Shown here piece after piece: positions 12,320 to 25,057 of a stretch of 64,000 nt of DNA (positions are counted from its first letter, which is position 1; the number at the start of each line of letters is the position of its first letter). The stretch comes from Phoronis australis (taxonomy: Eukaryota; Phoronida; Phoronidae), in the NCBI GenBank assembly GCA_002633005.1, contig NMRA01000299.1:1-64000 (forward strand), read 5' to 3'. Under the pieces are notes generated by a model. The model saw only the letters and a program-made list of their open reading frames with translations. It searched no databases and was not told the origin of the DNA. A program made the position numbers and the translations under genes.

Positions 12320-12421
12320 GGTAAAGCTGATGAAGATAGTTGGACTAAGACCATGGAGATATCAACGTCTTTAGATGGAAGCACATTTCTGTGTGTTTCA
12401 GACTCAGGTGGATGCTTTACT
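12320..12421 (+). CDS. F5/8 type C domain, exon 2 of 3
   Basis: The exon is 102 nt, phase 0 at both ends (GTTTTCAG acceptor, TTTACT/GTAAGT donor). It encodes GKADEDSWTKTMEISTSLDG and then a segment with two cysteines (TFLCVSDSGGCFT). The W.......S.DG.TF pattern is the central discoidin motif. The two close cysteines are extra to the standard domain and may pair. Confidence 0.88.
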
Positions 12422-12837
12422 GTAAGTAGTTAGACTAGAATGTTTTTTTTTTAATTTTTAACTCCACCATAGGCCGTAACACATGGACCGCCAATTCCGT
12501 ATATTTTCAGTGGATGAAATCTGTAATCATACACAGTAGCCATGACGTCACTATTTACTGATGGCACCTGAATTGTTATCAAGTCTTACTTCCAGCAAGT
12601 AAGTTGTCTGCTCATTTGGTCACGATTTGGATTGGAGATTTTGCCGAGCTCACATCTGTGTTATAATAATTTGCACGCTCATAAAATGTTAACTTTTTAA
12701 ATAAAGCTCATACTAATACTCCAGAAGTAACCACCAGGCCTACTCAAAATCTATCTCGCTCTTCAACAGCGGTGCTCATACTCTGGACATTTCATTTTAA
12801 GCTTGAATGCAAGCTGCTCAAACTCTCTGACGATCTT

Positions 12838-12920
12838 AGTCTGAGGGCCCCCATGGAAAGCAGGGGATTACCCTCATCGTAAATAAAATGCAAAATAAAA
12901 ATAAAATGAAATAAAAATAA
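12838..12920 (+). mobile_element. CR1/jockey-like retrotransposon 3' tail
   Basis: Reads CTGAGGGCCCCCATGGAAAG, then a CAGGGGATTACCCTC hairpin-like segment and a run of AAATAAAATG/AAAATAAAAT units. The same layout (TGAGGGCCCTCTTGGAAAGC, CCACCCTC, AAT-rich tail) closes the element ending at 10771, so this is the end of a related, almost fully truncated copy. Confidence 0.6.
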
Positions 12921-13468
12921 GTATACTGTACTCTATGAAAATACCACCAGCTAACCAGTTTCTTCTTTGCAAACATAGAACATTAAAGGGGTGTGAAAGT
13001 TGTTTTATACAATTATAAGGTCAAATTTTTGTAATACAAATACGGTAAATTTTTTTAAATTTTCCCTTAAGTCTTAATATTTCCGAAATAATGTTTTTCA
13101 AATGAAAATTCTATAACAAATAAAATTCTTTGCCCTATTTAGGAAAGTCCTATTCCACTTCAGAATCTAAATTATGCACCAATCGTACTAAATATAGGCC
13201 TAACGAAAGGGTCCTGTGTGCAAAAGATACTAAGTTGAAATGCTGGATTGGTTCTGCAGATGCAACCTTGAGAAAACTGGCTCACAAAAATTTGTGAGAT
13301 ATTTTTGTCAGGTATAAATAACGTCACAGACACACTTCTACCCTGAAAATATGACAGTCCATCGGAAAACTGGAGAATCCACCAAAATTGCCAATGATGA
13401 ATTCCCGTTGGAGGAAAATCATCCACTTTGTTTATTTACCTCACTGACACAATTTTGTAAAGTTGAAA

Positions 13469-14898
13469 TACTGTTTTCACCCTAATAAGCGCCCAGAGCG
13501 CTTAGAAAAATTCGCTTCAGGAAGGGGGGGTGCTTATTGTAGCCCAAAAGTGGTTGAAACCCGGTCTCCGAAACAGATGGAATCATAAGCTAAAATTCAT
13601 CAAATTAACGCTCTGTGATGCATCTGTAAGCTATGACAGATTTTCTACAAAATTGCAGTGCATTGCTATCAAACTTATTTGTTAAATTGCAAACACTTTT
13701 TAGAAAATCCCAGTGCAAAAACTCGCCAACTGATGCATCTCTGTCTCGCGATCGCCAATAGGTCAACTGGAATTCTTGAGTAAAAATATAGTTTCAACTC
13801 AACAAATTACCTGAAGTCTTCTTTAAGTTTTCAAAATAGCTTGCCTAAGATTTTTAAGTTCCTGCGGAGTCAGGATTAACTACATATTAAGTCTAAATCT
13901 GAGCTATCATACTCCTCAACATCAGAAAAATCTCTGGACGAACACACATGTTGTTGACTCGTGATGTTTGTTTTGAAGTTCGTCTGCGTGTGTGAGTAAG
14001 CGAGAGCATGCATGTCATCAGAGTTCATTTGCCAGTCAGAGTAAAGGCGATGTAACGATCTAGGTGTTCATTGTAAGGAAATTAACACAAGCAGTAAAGC
14101 ATAATGTGTTTTATTTAGAACTTTGTTGATATCATCTGCTAAAAAATGTTTGTCTCGGTAAGTCCGATGTCATTGAGTCACCGGGTGACTGGATGCGTGA
14201 CAGCCTAACAGTTATTTTCTGTGGGTGTAAGGGTGGGGAAGTGCTCATTACCAGTGGGTTTTTGGACTTTAAAAACACTAATTACGACTAACTTAATAAT
14301 TCCCCCTTAAAAATAACGCAAATGTTTTTACGACATTAGAAACGTTCGGAAATAAGTGCCAATATTAATTCTTGCCGATGCTATATGCTACCGTTTCATG
14401 AATAGATAGTTCCCAAAGACTAATCTTCGATGACAGGTACTCGAATGTAGCGCACGCTTTCTGGCCACGTGCTTTTAACTGAACAAAGGTCAAGTTTTTA
14501 CTAGTCTTCAATTCGCGGTTTTCATGTGTACAAAGAAATTCGGATTCCTGTTGAGAGAGAAAATCTGTACAGGAAAGATACAATACAATCCCTTTGACAA
14601 GTACTCTGTGTCTGTTCTGAAAGGCTAGAACATAATAGGACACATCCCTTGCAAGATCAGCAAAACTTGCATTCTTTTTGAAGCAAGGCAGAAGTTTGAA
14701 GTGTATAGTCACAGGTAAATACCGACAGTGGCGACTGCGCACAATGATTTTTTCAGGACTGTCGGATCTTATTGATAAATTGAAGACGTTGCTGTAGAAT
14801 TTTAGAACTGTAGGTAAGGCATTTTTCACATGTGCATGGCGTTCATGGACTGGGGGGCGCTTATAGGGGCATGGGCGCATATTAGGGCGAATACGGTA
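13469..14898. mobile_element. Inverted-repeat element, AATAAGCGCCC type, copy 1
   Basis: The left end TACTGTTTTCACCCTAATAAG and the inverted right end TACCGTATTCGCCCTAATATG match, followed by GCGCCC words on both sides. A copy in the opposite orientation occupies 39312-40650, sharing the CCCGGTCTCCGAAACNGATGG segment and the interior. A reverse frame of 171 codons at 14365-14880 lies inside, but I recognise no transposase in it. It is likely a non-autonomous DNA transposon. Confidence 0.75.
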
Positions 14899-15645
14899 GG
14901 TTCTAAAACGAAGCCCATTCGAGTATGCAACACGTCAGTCCCTATGCCAACCCCTTATGGTAGAGCACAACAGGCTGAAGTTGCGGACAAATGATATCAA
15001 AATGTGCATAAATAAGCAAATTTACTAGTATCAACAGAGTGACCCAAATAAAAATAAAAGATACATGACGTTGCTAACAATGCACTTGTATACATTAACC
15101 GGTCTATCATTTCACCGCCCTAAGTGCCTGAGCCATATGCAATCAGATAACCAAGGGCGCAAAGCTTTTTGAAAACAACCTTGATTCTAAGGGCATCCTG
15201 TTGATGCTTCTACACAATAAATTTATTTTCAAAATTTTATAGTTACTGTTTAACAGTTCATTTATTTTCGGTTCAAATCAATGAGGCCAGTTCATCTAAA
15301 TGCATTCAGCATGGTTAATGTATTGTTAAAAAATAGTCACATCAAATGAGACAAAAACAGTACACCTCTTTCTTACAAAACAGGTTGGTATAGAAACGAA
15401 GGACGAGAGCCTAATTTTCCATCAGTTGCCATGTCGGTTTTTGTCATGAATGTTGGAGAAGAGCTGCAGTATGGTGATAGCAGCGCAGAATCGTATGTAG
15501 GTGGTGACTTTTGAAATTTGATTCGTTGTGTTGTAGGTCTTTTTTCTCTACGGTTCAGGATTGCTTGATGCGCTTGGCATGTCAGCCTTAATACTTTGGA
15601 CATTGTTATGTTGCCAGTGGTTATAATTACTTAATGTTTTCATAG

Positions 15646-15775
15646 TTCATTGGTAACAGTGATCGTGATACCCCAGTGGAACAAGTCTTTCCCATCCCTA
15701 TGGCTGCGCGTTACATTCGTGTGAAGCCTGTGACTTACCGGGGAAGCAAGTGTCTGCGGCTAGATGTTATTGGTA
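15646..15775 (+). CDS. F5/8 type C domain, exon 3 of 3
   Basis: The acceptor is TTTTCATAG in phase 0. The donor is best placed at ATTGGTA/GTAAGT, in phase 1; a GT three bases earlier keeps the same phase. The protein FIGNSDRDTPVEQVF, then ARYIRVKPVTYRGSKCLRLD, is the classic end of a discoidin domain (ARYIR.. P ..Y ... CLR.D..G). With the two preceding exons it makes a domain of about 145 residues, the usual length. Confidence 0.92.
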
Positions 15776-15868
15776 GTAAGTGATTTCAGTTTCTGTATTT
15801 TTATGTTGGGGGAACAGGTACACTATGTTGTTATTCTGACAGTTAGAAAAAGAGATTTTGGTAAATGC

Positions 15869-18800
15869 TTTGTAGCGGAGAGGGAATTCATATAAATTGC
15901 GCATCTTGTGACAATTAGATTCTGCAAATTGGTACAATGGTAGGAATGGGTAAAATATTTCTAAAAAAACGCTGCAAACAAACTGTGCTAACCCCCTGGA
16001 GGCCGGTACGCACAAAATCCAATATGGCCGCTGCCGAAAATGGAAATTGTCATTAGAGATCTCGGCTATTATCATCACAAGAGCATGTTGTAACTCATGT
16101 TTTCAATATTTTTGGTGCGAGGAGTTCATTTCTGATGTTACTTTTATGCTTTGAGGCCATTTAAATCTTTTTACACTTTCTCTGAACTGAAAATACCAAA
16201 TGCTTGACCCCGCGCACGGATAGAAATGTCAAACACTTGGTCCCGGGCAGCTCCAGTCTTTCATCTATTGATTATATTATTTTTGTTGGTTGGAATCAAG
16301 CTGTATATAATGCTCAAAAGAAAAAACTGTCAATGGGGTTAGCCTGATGAGGTCGGTGAATCAAAAATGGTAGACCTATGCTTCATGCTCCACATCGAAA
16401 TGGCATCTCAAGAGAGTGGAGGTAAACTAGTGTTGGATGGATCTCGATGGGACGGCATGTTCTCCCTAGCCAATGTCTTCACTCCTCGTGTTTCATCATC
16501 TCCTCTGGGTGGAAAGCATGTCAGCGTACCAGATATGCATACCAACCTGGCTTAATGATTTAAAAATCAGGCATATGATGAGTACAGTCATGAAAGCTCT
16601 AGACTTCACGAAAGCTTTGATATGTGGGAAAAACGAATCTGCAATGCTCCAACAGTTTGTTACTGGAAAATTGTAAGAGACTACCTGCTAGTCGCTTCCT
16701 TTGAGGTCAGAGACTGGGCAATTGACCATTGATGTTGAAAGCATGTGAAGAATTGTGTCCATGGTTTTTTGCATTTGGGCATACGAATTACACACGCTGG
16801 ATGCCTTTTTTTTGAGACCCATGGCACAACTTCCACACACCCACCCTTCAGTGCACGAAGCTTTCAAGGAAGGGAAGTTTGTTGTTCAATGTAGTGACAG
16901 GAAGTTTTCTGTGACCAGAGCTAAGAGCACAGTATGAAGTTGTTGAAGAAGGACAGTGGTGCAAAGGGACTCTACAAGAAGACAAGGAAAGATTGAGCTC
17001 TCAAAGTCAGAAGTGTTGATGAGTTTGAGAATGCATGCTTCTCTACGTCAAGAAGCAATGACAATCTGGAGCATCCTGAGTCTTCTATTGCTGAACAAAT
17101 ATCTGAAGGACCTATATAGCTCTATGCGACCTTGTGAAGGAGGGTCGAGTTGTCAATCCATTCAAGGAGCTCAGATCTCATTACTTTGGACACTGTTGAG
17201 ATCATGAATCCTCAGATAATCAACTGCCTTAGGGAAGCTCCGAACATTGGTCAAACCAAATTCACAGAAATTGCTACCACACCATTGTCTTACATTATCC
17301 CAAGGACCAACTTGTTTACTTTCGCCAACAGACCACCAACTGATTTGAAGAAGGATAATGACAAGCTGGGTTCTGCCAAAGCGAATACGGTTCTCATCAC
17401 CAAGATGTTTATGTCACTCCAAGCACGTCCCGGAATAGTGATCTTAGATTTTTCAAGCACGAAAATCACCATGAACCCTGGCCATGATTATGTGGTATAG
17501 GTAAACTTCAGTGAGGAACCATATCTAATATTGTTTCATATCTGCCTGGCATGCCCGTTCGTGGCCGATCTCTAGCAGTCAAGGAAGAGTCTGTGGTTCT
17601 TGATGTTGCCGCCATAATACATATTATAAAACCCCAGTGTGCAAAAGTGTTTGGGGAGTATACAGAGATGTAATTGCTGCCATGCATGCAAAGCCAGATG
17701 ACAGAGAGCACAAGAAGAGTGAACACAGTCTGGGACACATTAAGAGAGGATAGTTTGAAGTCATAGACTCTTGTGAAGCGTGGTGAGACTGAAATGCGAC
17801 AAACACGCTCTTCACCTAAGATAGCAATGCCCAGGGGTATTCAGTGGCAGACGTTCCTCAAAAATTGTTAAAACAAGGACGAGCTCTTCCAGTTCGACAT
17901 CCAGGACCTTCTGAGCACCACAGCTGATTAACAGTACCAACTACAAATGCTGACCTAGTACTGAGCAACAAACCAACAGACGTATTAGTATAGCATTGTC
18001 TCCATGCCTACAGGAAGAAGCTGACACAAGGATGATGCTGCATTTACAACATGCAGCTGTTCTGGGTCACACCAAGGACACCTTAGGACAGTTGTCAGTC
18101 TCGTGGTTCTAGCAGTCAGCTTCTTTCACAGGCAAGGCCTCTCAGAGTTGTGGATTGGATTTGCATCTGGAAAAATTATAAGGATATTCCTATCCACAAA
18201 ATTTCTCAAAACCTTGGGCTACTGAAATGTGAACCCTTCCTCCACTCTTCCATGTACTGACAGGTTGTGATGTCGTCTCAGCAATGTTCGTGATTGAAAA
18301 ACGAAGTGCATGGAATGCTTGGACTGCTTTCCCCAAGGTCACAAATTAATACTTTTATTATTGCTATCACATATGACCCAACTACTCTCACACTTAACTC
18401 TCTTCTTTTACGACACTTTGAACACTGGGCAGTACTAAAATACATTAAAAGCTGTGGGACGCACTCTGTGAATGAAGCAGGAAAGCTTCTGTTCACCTAT
18501 GGCCTCAAGACTCTGGAATCACTACCACCAACACAGCATGCTTTATTCCAACATGCTAAGCGTTCTCTGCTCACTGCAGCTTTTGTTTGGAAACAGTCTC
18601 TTGCCAAAAAACCCCAGATACCAAACCCTTGTCTATGAGGCTGGGAATGGAATGCTAGAGCTACAAAATGGGTGCCATATTGGACAGATCTGGAATAAGT
18701 AAGCCAGGCATGTTCCCTACTTCTCCATTGTAGCTGTGTTGTTGTCTGCAAAGGCAATTTTATGTGCCATCGAGCTGGACTCGGCTGGTGTACCACAGTG

Positions 18801-19480
18801 TGCAAATGTGAATGTGCCTGCACCAGAAACGACTCTTAAACCTGACATTTCATCTTTCTCAATATCTAATTGCTTTATAAGTATGCATACATGATACAAA
18901 CTAGCAGCAGTATTTGATAGGTAGACAATTCTGCCCATTCAGTTGCTAATAATTAAGTATCAAAGTTTTTATAGTCTCAGTCTTGAAGTATTGTCACTGT
19001 CAGCTGGAGAAGTCTTATTTTGTGCAAATCTGGTTTTGGAAAATGGTAATTTTAGAATGTTGTGCGGTGAATCTCATCAGTATACCCATTAATTAAACAA
19101 AGTAACTTCTATGAGGACAAGCATAAATTTGAGTTATTTGTGAATGACATTTGCTTTGAAAGTATCATTTTGCATTGGAATTGACCTCAAAACATAAAAC
19201 TAACACCAGAAATGAACTTCTCATCCCCCAAAATATTGAAAAGATGATATTAGAATTTGTTCTAGTGATAATAATAGCCGACATATGCCAATTTCCATAT
19301 TCACCGGCGGCCATATTGGAATTTGCACGTAACGACCACCAGGAGGTCAGCACACTTTGTTTGCGGTGTTTTTTGAATTTCCTTTGCTTAGACCTAACAG
19401 CGTACCACATTACAAAAACTTGTCTCAAAGTGCCCAATTATTGCAAATCTGCACACATTCCCTCCCCGCTATTGTGGACC
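15869..19480. mobile_element. Putative mobile unit with about 300-bp inverted arms enclosing a gene relic
   Basis: The arm at 15869-16165 is matched in reverse by 19178-19480. Shared words in order are AGCGGNGAGGGAAT, GCAAACAAANTGTGCT, CCTGGNGG, CCAATATGGCCGC, TCGGCTATTATNATCAC, TTTTCAATATTTT and AGTTCATTTCTG. Between the arms lies a decayed + strand gene (16360-18860). Arm plus cargo plus arm suggests a transposon with long terminal inverted repeats. Target duplications were not resolved, so a foldback array or a secondary inverted duplication remains possible. Confidence 0.65.
16360..18860 (+). pseudogene. Relic of a repeated, uncharacterised invertebrate protein family
   Basis: Pieces of one protein can be followed in order across several frames: MLHIEMASQESGGK (about 16390), THPSVHEAFKEGKFVVQ (16840), ANRPPTDLKK with DNDKLGSAKAN and MFMSLQARPG (17320-17440), QEEADTRMMLHLQHAA (18010), TGCDVVSAMF (18265), a segment from NEAGKLLFTYGLKTLESLPP to AFVWKQSL (18470-18605), and a cysteine-rich end CVVVCKGNFMCHRAGLG with CTTVCKCECAC (18730-18830). 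Frameshifts and stops separate them, so no intact product is possible. From memory, proteins with this plan are multi-copy in marine invertebrate genomes with no assigned function; the family identity is my inference. Confidence 0.6.
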
Positions 19481-20365
19481 AAGCTGCGCTATATATTAAG
19501 TGATTAAGATCTCAGGTACTCTTTCCAGATGCCCATTGCCTCTTACTCTGAATTAATAGCTTCATTGGGAATAAATTGTTATTTTGTAGTTGATCTCAGC
19601 AATTTGCTCATCATGTTTTTGCTAAATTTGCTAAATTGTACATAAGTAACTTGAACTTTTCTTTCTCTTTCAACATTCATTACGTTATGGTTCACTGTGT
19701 AAATAATCCTATGTTGACACACTCACTGGTTGAGATTTGGCAACACAACCAATTTGCTTACCGCAACATTTGCCGCAAAGATCAAAGACATCATGCAGTT
19801 GTAGCCAATTACATCACCTCTAGACGCCAGGTTGCTGGTATTATCGTTCACTAGATAATTAGACCCATCTAAACACACTGGGGGCTACAAAATTATTTTT
19901 TGTATTTTCGTTTAGAAAGTTTTAAATAGCATAGTTTATTAGCTCATGAAAAGCACACATGGTTAGGTTTTTGAATTTTTAAAATCTGAAAAGAAATGTG
20001 ACATGCAACTTAAAAATTCTATACAATGTTGCCATATTATGCTTCTCATTAATTCTACTGGGTGTGCAACATAATTGGGCTAATTACCAAACCACCAGGC
20101 AGCAGTTGGGTTTTGAGGTAATCCAAGTGCCATCGTACAATTCTTGGCATGATGTAACCCACACAAAATTTCACAAGTGGGGAACTTGTTCGGGTCTTCT
20201 GCCTCCTGTTTCCCTGCATGGCATTGAGACACGCACACATTCCAGCAAGTTAAATTTAGGCAGGACTTTCACGTCTGCCGAGATGCTAGCATATTTTGCA
20301 TGTCACTGCCAATTCTGGTGAATGAAAACATGTCAAAAGGACCGCAGATTCCAACACAAAGCAAT

Positions 20366-20605
20366 GTGTTCTTAAGGATATCCCAAACCTTATCCCCAAA
20401 AATTGGCCATTTCTATAATATTTCACCTGTCCTGCAAAATACCTTATCTTCATTCTGAGGGAACTTTGAGTATGAAGTATGTACCATGTAGGGATAAAAA
20501 ATTAGTAGAACCACCTTCAACCACGTGGAAATTTGTTTACTACTTATCCAGGGCCAAAGGTTACAGAGCTGACACTCAAACTGTATGTCCCGCTTGGCAT
20601 TAGCA
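20366..20605 (+). repeat. Dispersed repeat, copy 2 (first copy at 567-812)
   Basis: Diverged copy in the same orientation. It shares CCAAACCTTAT, AAAATTGGCCATTT, ATAATATTTCAC, TAGNAGAACCACCTT, AAATTTGTTTA and AAAGGTTACAG with the first. No coding potential is shared. Confidence 0.65.
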
Positions 20606-21944
20606 CTTCCCACAATTCACAATCCTTTCATTCAGTGAGTCACAATAAGATTGAGGTAACAGTGTGTACCTAGCACGGAAAATCCCACGGAAAACAACAA
20701 AGACAACACCAAGTTTTGATCGTTTGTCAGTTGCACATCTGCGTACATACAACCTTTGATATTGTTATTGTGAATGCACTGAGTCGCTGGCGTCTAGCAC
20801 CAAATTGTGAACAATTATAAATCTTCACCCAAATTCATTCATTTAACCAGCAATCTGACGTTTCGCTGTTTCGATCTTGTGTTCAGTCGGTCTTAACAAC
20901 TGACTTGATTTCTGTCCTGCAATTTGTTGTTGGTTTCTCCCTGGTGCTTGCTTCATGTGTTGCGTACTAGAATTTAATGTTGACCTATTAGTAGATCAAT
21001 TCCTCCCCTGACCTGTTTTCACTCGAGGCATCGTCACCTGACTTACAATATTAGCGATAATTAAGTCGCAACATGTGCGGCTTTTTCTCAGCTTCACAAA
21101 TTGACTTAGGAACGCGAATTCTCAAAAAGCGGCTTGGTGAATTTCACTGAAATTTTCCGATTTTAATGTTTATTCATCAATCTCCAAGTGCTGTTAGGAT
21201 TTTTCTTTTAAATGCCTAATTTTTGTGTACATAAGATAGATGAATGCAAGTAATGTTTTTAGAAAAATACCTCAATCTGCTTTGGGAGTTAATTTGGCAA
21301 AGAAACAAAACTTAATGAGTGATCAAAAATTCTAGTTAAATTGTGAAGTTTTCATTTAAAAAGGGTTTCATTAAAATTGACCGAAGAGTTATTTTGCTAT
21401 GAGTATACCTTTCTTGAAATTTTGACTTAAAAGATGTGATAACGTAATAATAATAATGGTACATAGATGTAAAATATGTTTTTGCTTTCAGAAAATAATA
21501 CTTTTACTAGTTGACATAGCCCGTTTTTATATATATAAGTTAGATTTTTCATATGTAAGTTAGATTTTTTGTATAGAATGGAGGTCACTAAATAAGTTTT
21601 CAGATAACTGTAACTAGCTCTGCAATACTGAGTCACCAATCATACAACTATGGCTAACAGAAGGTAATATTCACTTACTTAATACCATGTCCAGGTAAAA
21701 TGAGCTCAGACTTAACAATGGTTTGTCCCTTTCTTATGCTTGAATGTGTAATGAACCATGCACTGTGAAGTGTGTGAATGTTGCTTTGAAGTTTGGAAAG
21801 CAGTGAGTGCGACATGGTTTCTCTAAAAAGTCTATTTGATTATTTCATTTCTGTTGAAAATGTCTTTTTATTTTTAAACAAATTATTTTTTGTCATTGCA
21901 GAGTGTACTTTATTCTACACCCGTCCAAAACCATTTCATTCTAG

Positions 21945-22130
21945 CTCTCCAGGTTAAAGAGTGTGGACATCCTGGCAACTCCTCCAATGCTACAAGAAGC
22001 GGCGACACATTTCTTGTTGGTAGCTCTGTTAAGTACACATGCATGCTGGGAACACTGTGGAGTGCTGGAGACTCAACTAGAACATGCAATGTCTCGGGAA
22101 CCTGGACTGGTACTCTTCCAGTATGTAACG
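21945..22130 (+). CDS. Sushi/CCP module 3
   Basis: The acceptor CATTCTAG at 21943-21944 gives phase 1; the AG at 21951 would give phase 0 and is rejected. The donor is AACG/GTACGC. The protein reads KECGHPGN, VKYTCMLG, TRTC, GTWTGTLPVC. The glycine-tyrosine normally after the second cysteine is replaced by LGTLW, but the cysteine framework is complete. Confidence 0.88.
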
Positions 22131-22807
22131 GTACGCCAAACCAAAGTTTGTTTTCGTGTTTTGCTCAGAAGGAACAGTTGAATCTAAAAATTTCATTTAA
22201 AAAACTGAGGAATATTTGATTGCCCTAAACATACAAAATGTAAAGACTATTGGACAACGGAAACATGTGCGGATGTAGTAAGATATAATAATTTAGATAA
22301 TGCACTGTGATTGCATTCAGCAAGAGCCAACTAGCATGCTGTTGTGATTTTGTAGCCTCTGCTAGATAGCTGAGCTGTGGTCATTGTTTATTGAGGCCTG
22401 CAACCCGGTGTTTTCGCACAAGTTTGTCTGTCTCTCACTGATTTTAAAGACCCAGTGGTCCGTTGTAGTTGATGGTGGACAAGTGTCCATCATGCAGCTG
22501 ATAGAAATTTTCATACTAGGTCTGAAAAAATGTCTTCCTCTCTATGACACCTTACTCAAGTTCTTTATTTCTTCAAACTGTCTCCTCTCCTTTATGTGTC
22601 AGAAAAATTATAAATTGTATCGTGAGGCCAATGCCTGCATACAATTAATATTTCTGATCGTCTGGTCAAACCTAATGATTTAAAAAGTTCCAACAGTTAT
22701 CGAACGCCACAGTATGCTTTTTTCGGCTGTTAAAATGAAAATGCCCTTTAAAAGCGTATCAGTATTCATACTATTGGTGCAGAGTATTGTCATTCTTAAA
22801 TTTTTAT

Positions 22808-24211
22808 TACCGTAAACTCGCGGGTTAATGCCCACACTCGGGTAATCGCCCATCCCCAACTTTTGGTCAATTTTCGGTTTAAGCGCCGGTTGCTTGCGTA
22901 ATCGCCCATCCCCTACTTTGTGCTAATTTCCAGGTAATCGCCCATCCCCAACTTACCACTTACAGAACTTGCACTTGAAATCGTGCTTTTGTTCACAGCT
23001 TCGCCTCGGGCTCAGACTTCCGTGTTTGCGGAAACCCGGCGTGCTTACACCTGCATGCAATTGTCTCGATAAGTACATTTTTCAGCTGGCGTTTGTGGAA
23101 TAACTCGAGCGCTGCAAGCACTTTGTTTAAACTTATCAACTGATCTTTTGTTAAATTAATATAGGCCTACTCAGTAGATTTTTATAGAAGTGAACATAGT
23201 CTACTACGAGATTAGGCCTACGATGTCCTTGTCGTCACCGACGTAGGTTTGTCTAAGTGACAAGTTTTCAAATTACCTTATCTAAATTTTTTTTTATCGG
23301 ACACCATTTCCGATGCTTTTTTGACTTCTCAGTAGATCAAGTTTTTTGAGTGTTTGATGAGAACAGGTAAAACTTCGAAACTTCGCCCTCTATTTTCAGA
23401 CGGAGCACTTGATTTTGCTTGATTTTTCTCCTGGGTTCACCCAGATTTGAATTGACCAATTAATCAAACCCCCCTCTGGTTGTAATTGCATGCATAGGGC
23501 ACATGATTTTGATACATTTATTTCCTGGGTCAACCCAGATTTGAATTGAACAATTATTCACACCCCCTCGTAATTGCAAATGGTTTTTGTCGGCCAGGAA
23601 CGAATCGTCCGTGTTTTTAATCCAGCGCCAGATAAACTAAACAGTGAATCGGAAGTTTATCGGTTTTATACACAGACGACATTAACAACAATGAGACGGG
23701 ACCGGAAAGGTTCCAACTAAACACAGTCCTACGAACAACACTAACAATACAATGGCGCTGCAAACAAAAGGTAGTCGCGTTCACTGATCTGAAACAGTAC
23801 TTGCTGATACAGTAGGTGGACTGCCATTCGAGTTTCATAAAGCTCCGTAGTATGACATTTTGCAGCGCACTAATATATTTGAAAACTTCTGAGTTGTTAG
23901 CAACGTTCTCACGAAATCACTTTTTCAAAGCCGAAATCCTGTCTGTGTTTGAGCCGTAAGAAACTTTGTGGTTGTCGGGTCCCGCTGTTTGACTAAACTT
24001 ACAAGTTCCGTGCTCGAATGAACACCCGTGAGCTTGTCCAGTTTGGCTAAAACTTGGACGTAAGCGCCAACTGCTTGGGTAATTACCCACCCCACCGAAT
24101 TTTTCCCAATTTTTCAGTTTAAGTGCCCACTGCTTGGGTAATCACCCACCCCCTGTCTCAGGGTTTCTCAATTTAAGCGCCCAGGGCGTTTAAACCTGCG
24201 AGTTTACGGTA
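22808..24211. mobile_element. Inverted-repeat element, GGTTAA-GCCCA type, copy 1
   Basis: The left end TACCGTAAACTCGCGGGTTA is matched in reverse by the right end (AACCTGCGAGTTTACGGTA). Next to each end is a cluster of GCCCA/GCGCC words set in repeated phrases such as GGGTAATCGCCCATCCCC. The interior has no transposase frame. Related elements lie at 45444-47317 and 55562-57935. It is a non-autonomous DNA transposon by structure; no clear target duplication could be read. Confidence 0.8.
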
Positions 24212-24714
24212 AGTAAAAATAGTGATTTCTCATCCCAATTTAGTCTAAAATGACACCAAAATTCATACCCAAAGATTTGAAAAATGGCACCCATGTCAAT
24301 AGCGCATTCCCACTACCTACTGATTACATTGACTGTATGCTCTCGTGCAATTGTTCAGGAAGTGCTAACGGTTATCTCTTTAGCACCACCAAGTGCGTTT
24401 CAAACTCTCCGTACTCTTCTGATAATTTAAGGGATTAATTCAAATTTTTATATAATGTGTTTAGCCACTGTTTCAATTTGGAAACACTGTGTGTCAGCAA
24501 AAGGGTTTCATTTTTTATCATTCATTTAGTTTTGAGTCATAGCGTAGCTCTACGCACAGAGTTGTTTAAGGTATTGCCATGCCTTTAGGCCCGTGGACTT
24601 GTATCTGAAATAATATCTGTTTTGCATCTTTTTATCCAAGTGATTTGCATATTGGCGCATGCGCCTAAGTTATGTAAGCTCATGTCATGTCCCCTGCATA
24701 GGCCTATTCATTAA

Positions 24715-24830
24715 TTTATACTCGTTTTGACTACCGATGTGCCTCCTAATGGCAATTTTTTACGTTTGCCTCTGTACCTTTGGAGTTCCTTGGAGTATTT
24801 TTTAAAAAATTGGTAAATAGTTTTGTATTA
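24715..24830 (+). repeat. Repeat family A fragment
   Basis: Contains GATGTGCCTCCTAATGGCAA, then a TTTTTACGTTTGCCTCTG-like stretch and GGAGTTCCTTGG. The same phrase set is reiterated in the family A copies at 36010-36960 and 48689-50000. Confidence 0.55.
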
Positions 24831-24986
24831 CCATATTTCCCATAGCCCTATATCCAAAATAATGCCTTTTTTCGCGTCCTGGTTCATATGTTGGTGCATG
24901 CGCCATATTTTTGCATAGAAGGGCAGTTCCACGGAGAGGCCCACAGGCCTAACGGTGTGACAGTATGGTACAACCAGTAGATGTAA

Positions 24987-25057
24987 GAACCAGTCTGGTT
25001 TAACTGTAATTACGAACCAGTCTGGTTTAACTGTAATTACGAACCAGTCTGGTTAAC
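24987..25057 (+). repeat. 27-bp tandem repeat, about 2.6 copies
   Basis: The unit is GAACCAGTCTGGTTTAACTG followed by TAATTAC. The first two units are identical and the third is cut short by GGTTAACTC. Confidence 0.95.

Larger units (their letters stand above)
12422..15645. other. Intron
   Basis: Contains a retrotransposon 3' tail (12838-12920) and a long inverted-repeat element (13469-14898). The remainder (12921-13468 and 14899-15645) holds nothing I can support. Confidence 0.6.
15776..21944. other. Intron with long inverted-arm element
   Basis: Most of the first 3.7 kb is the element at 15869-19480. A dispersed repeat copy lies at 20366-20605. The rest (19481-20365 and 20606-21944) is AT-rich with no supported feature. 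Confidence 0.6.

Noticed and set aside
14365-14880. 171-codon reverse-strand frame as a gene
   Set aside because: It lies wholly inside an inverted-repeat element, and its counterpart in the copy at 39312-40650 is not conserved as a frame.
24250-24438. Cysteine-bearing frame (DYIDCMLSCNCSGSANGYLF) reminiscent of a PAN/apple domain
   Set aside because: No strong acceptor or phase-1 donor fits the chain, and the match to PAN is only a C..C..C spacing. Not enough for an exon.
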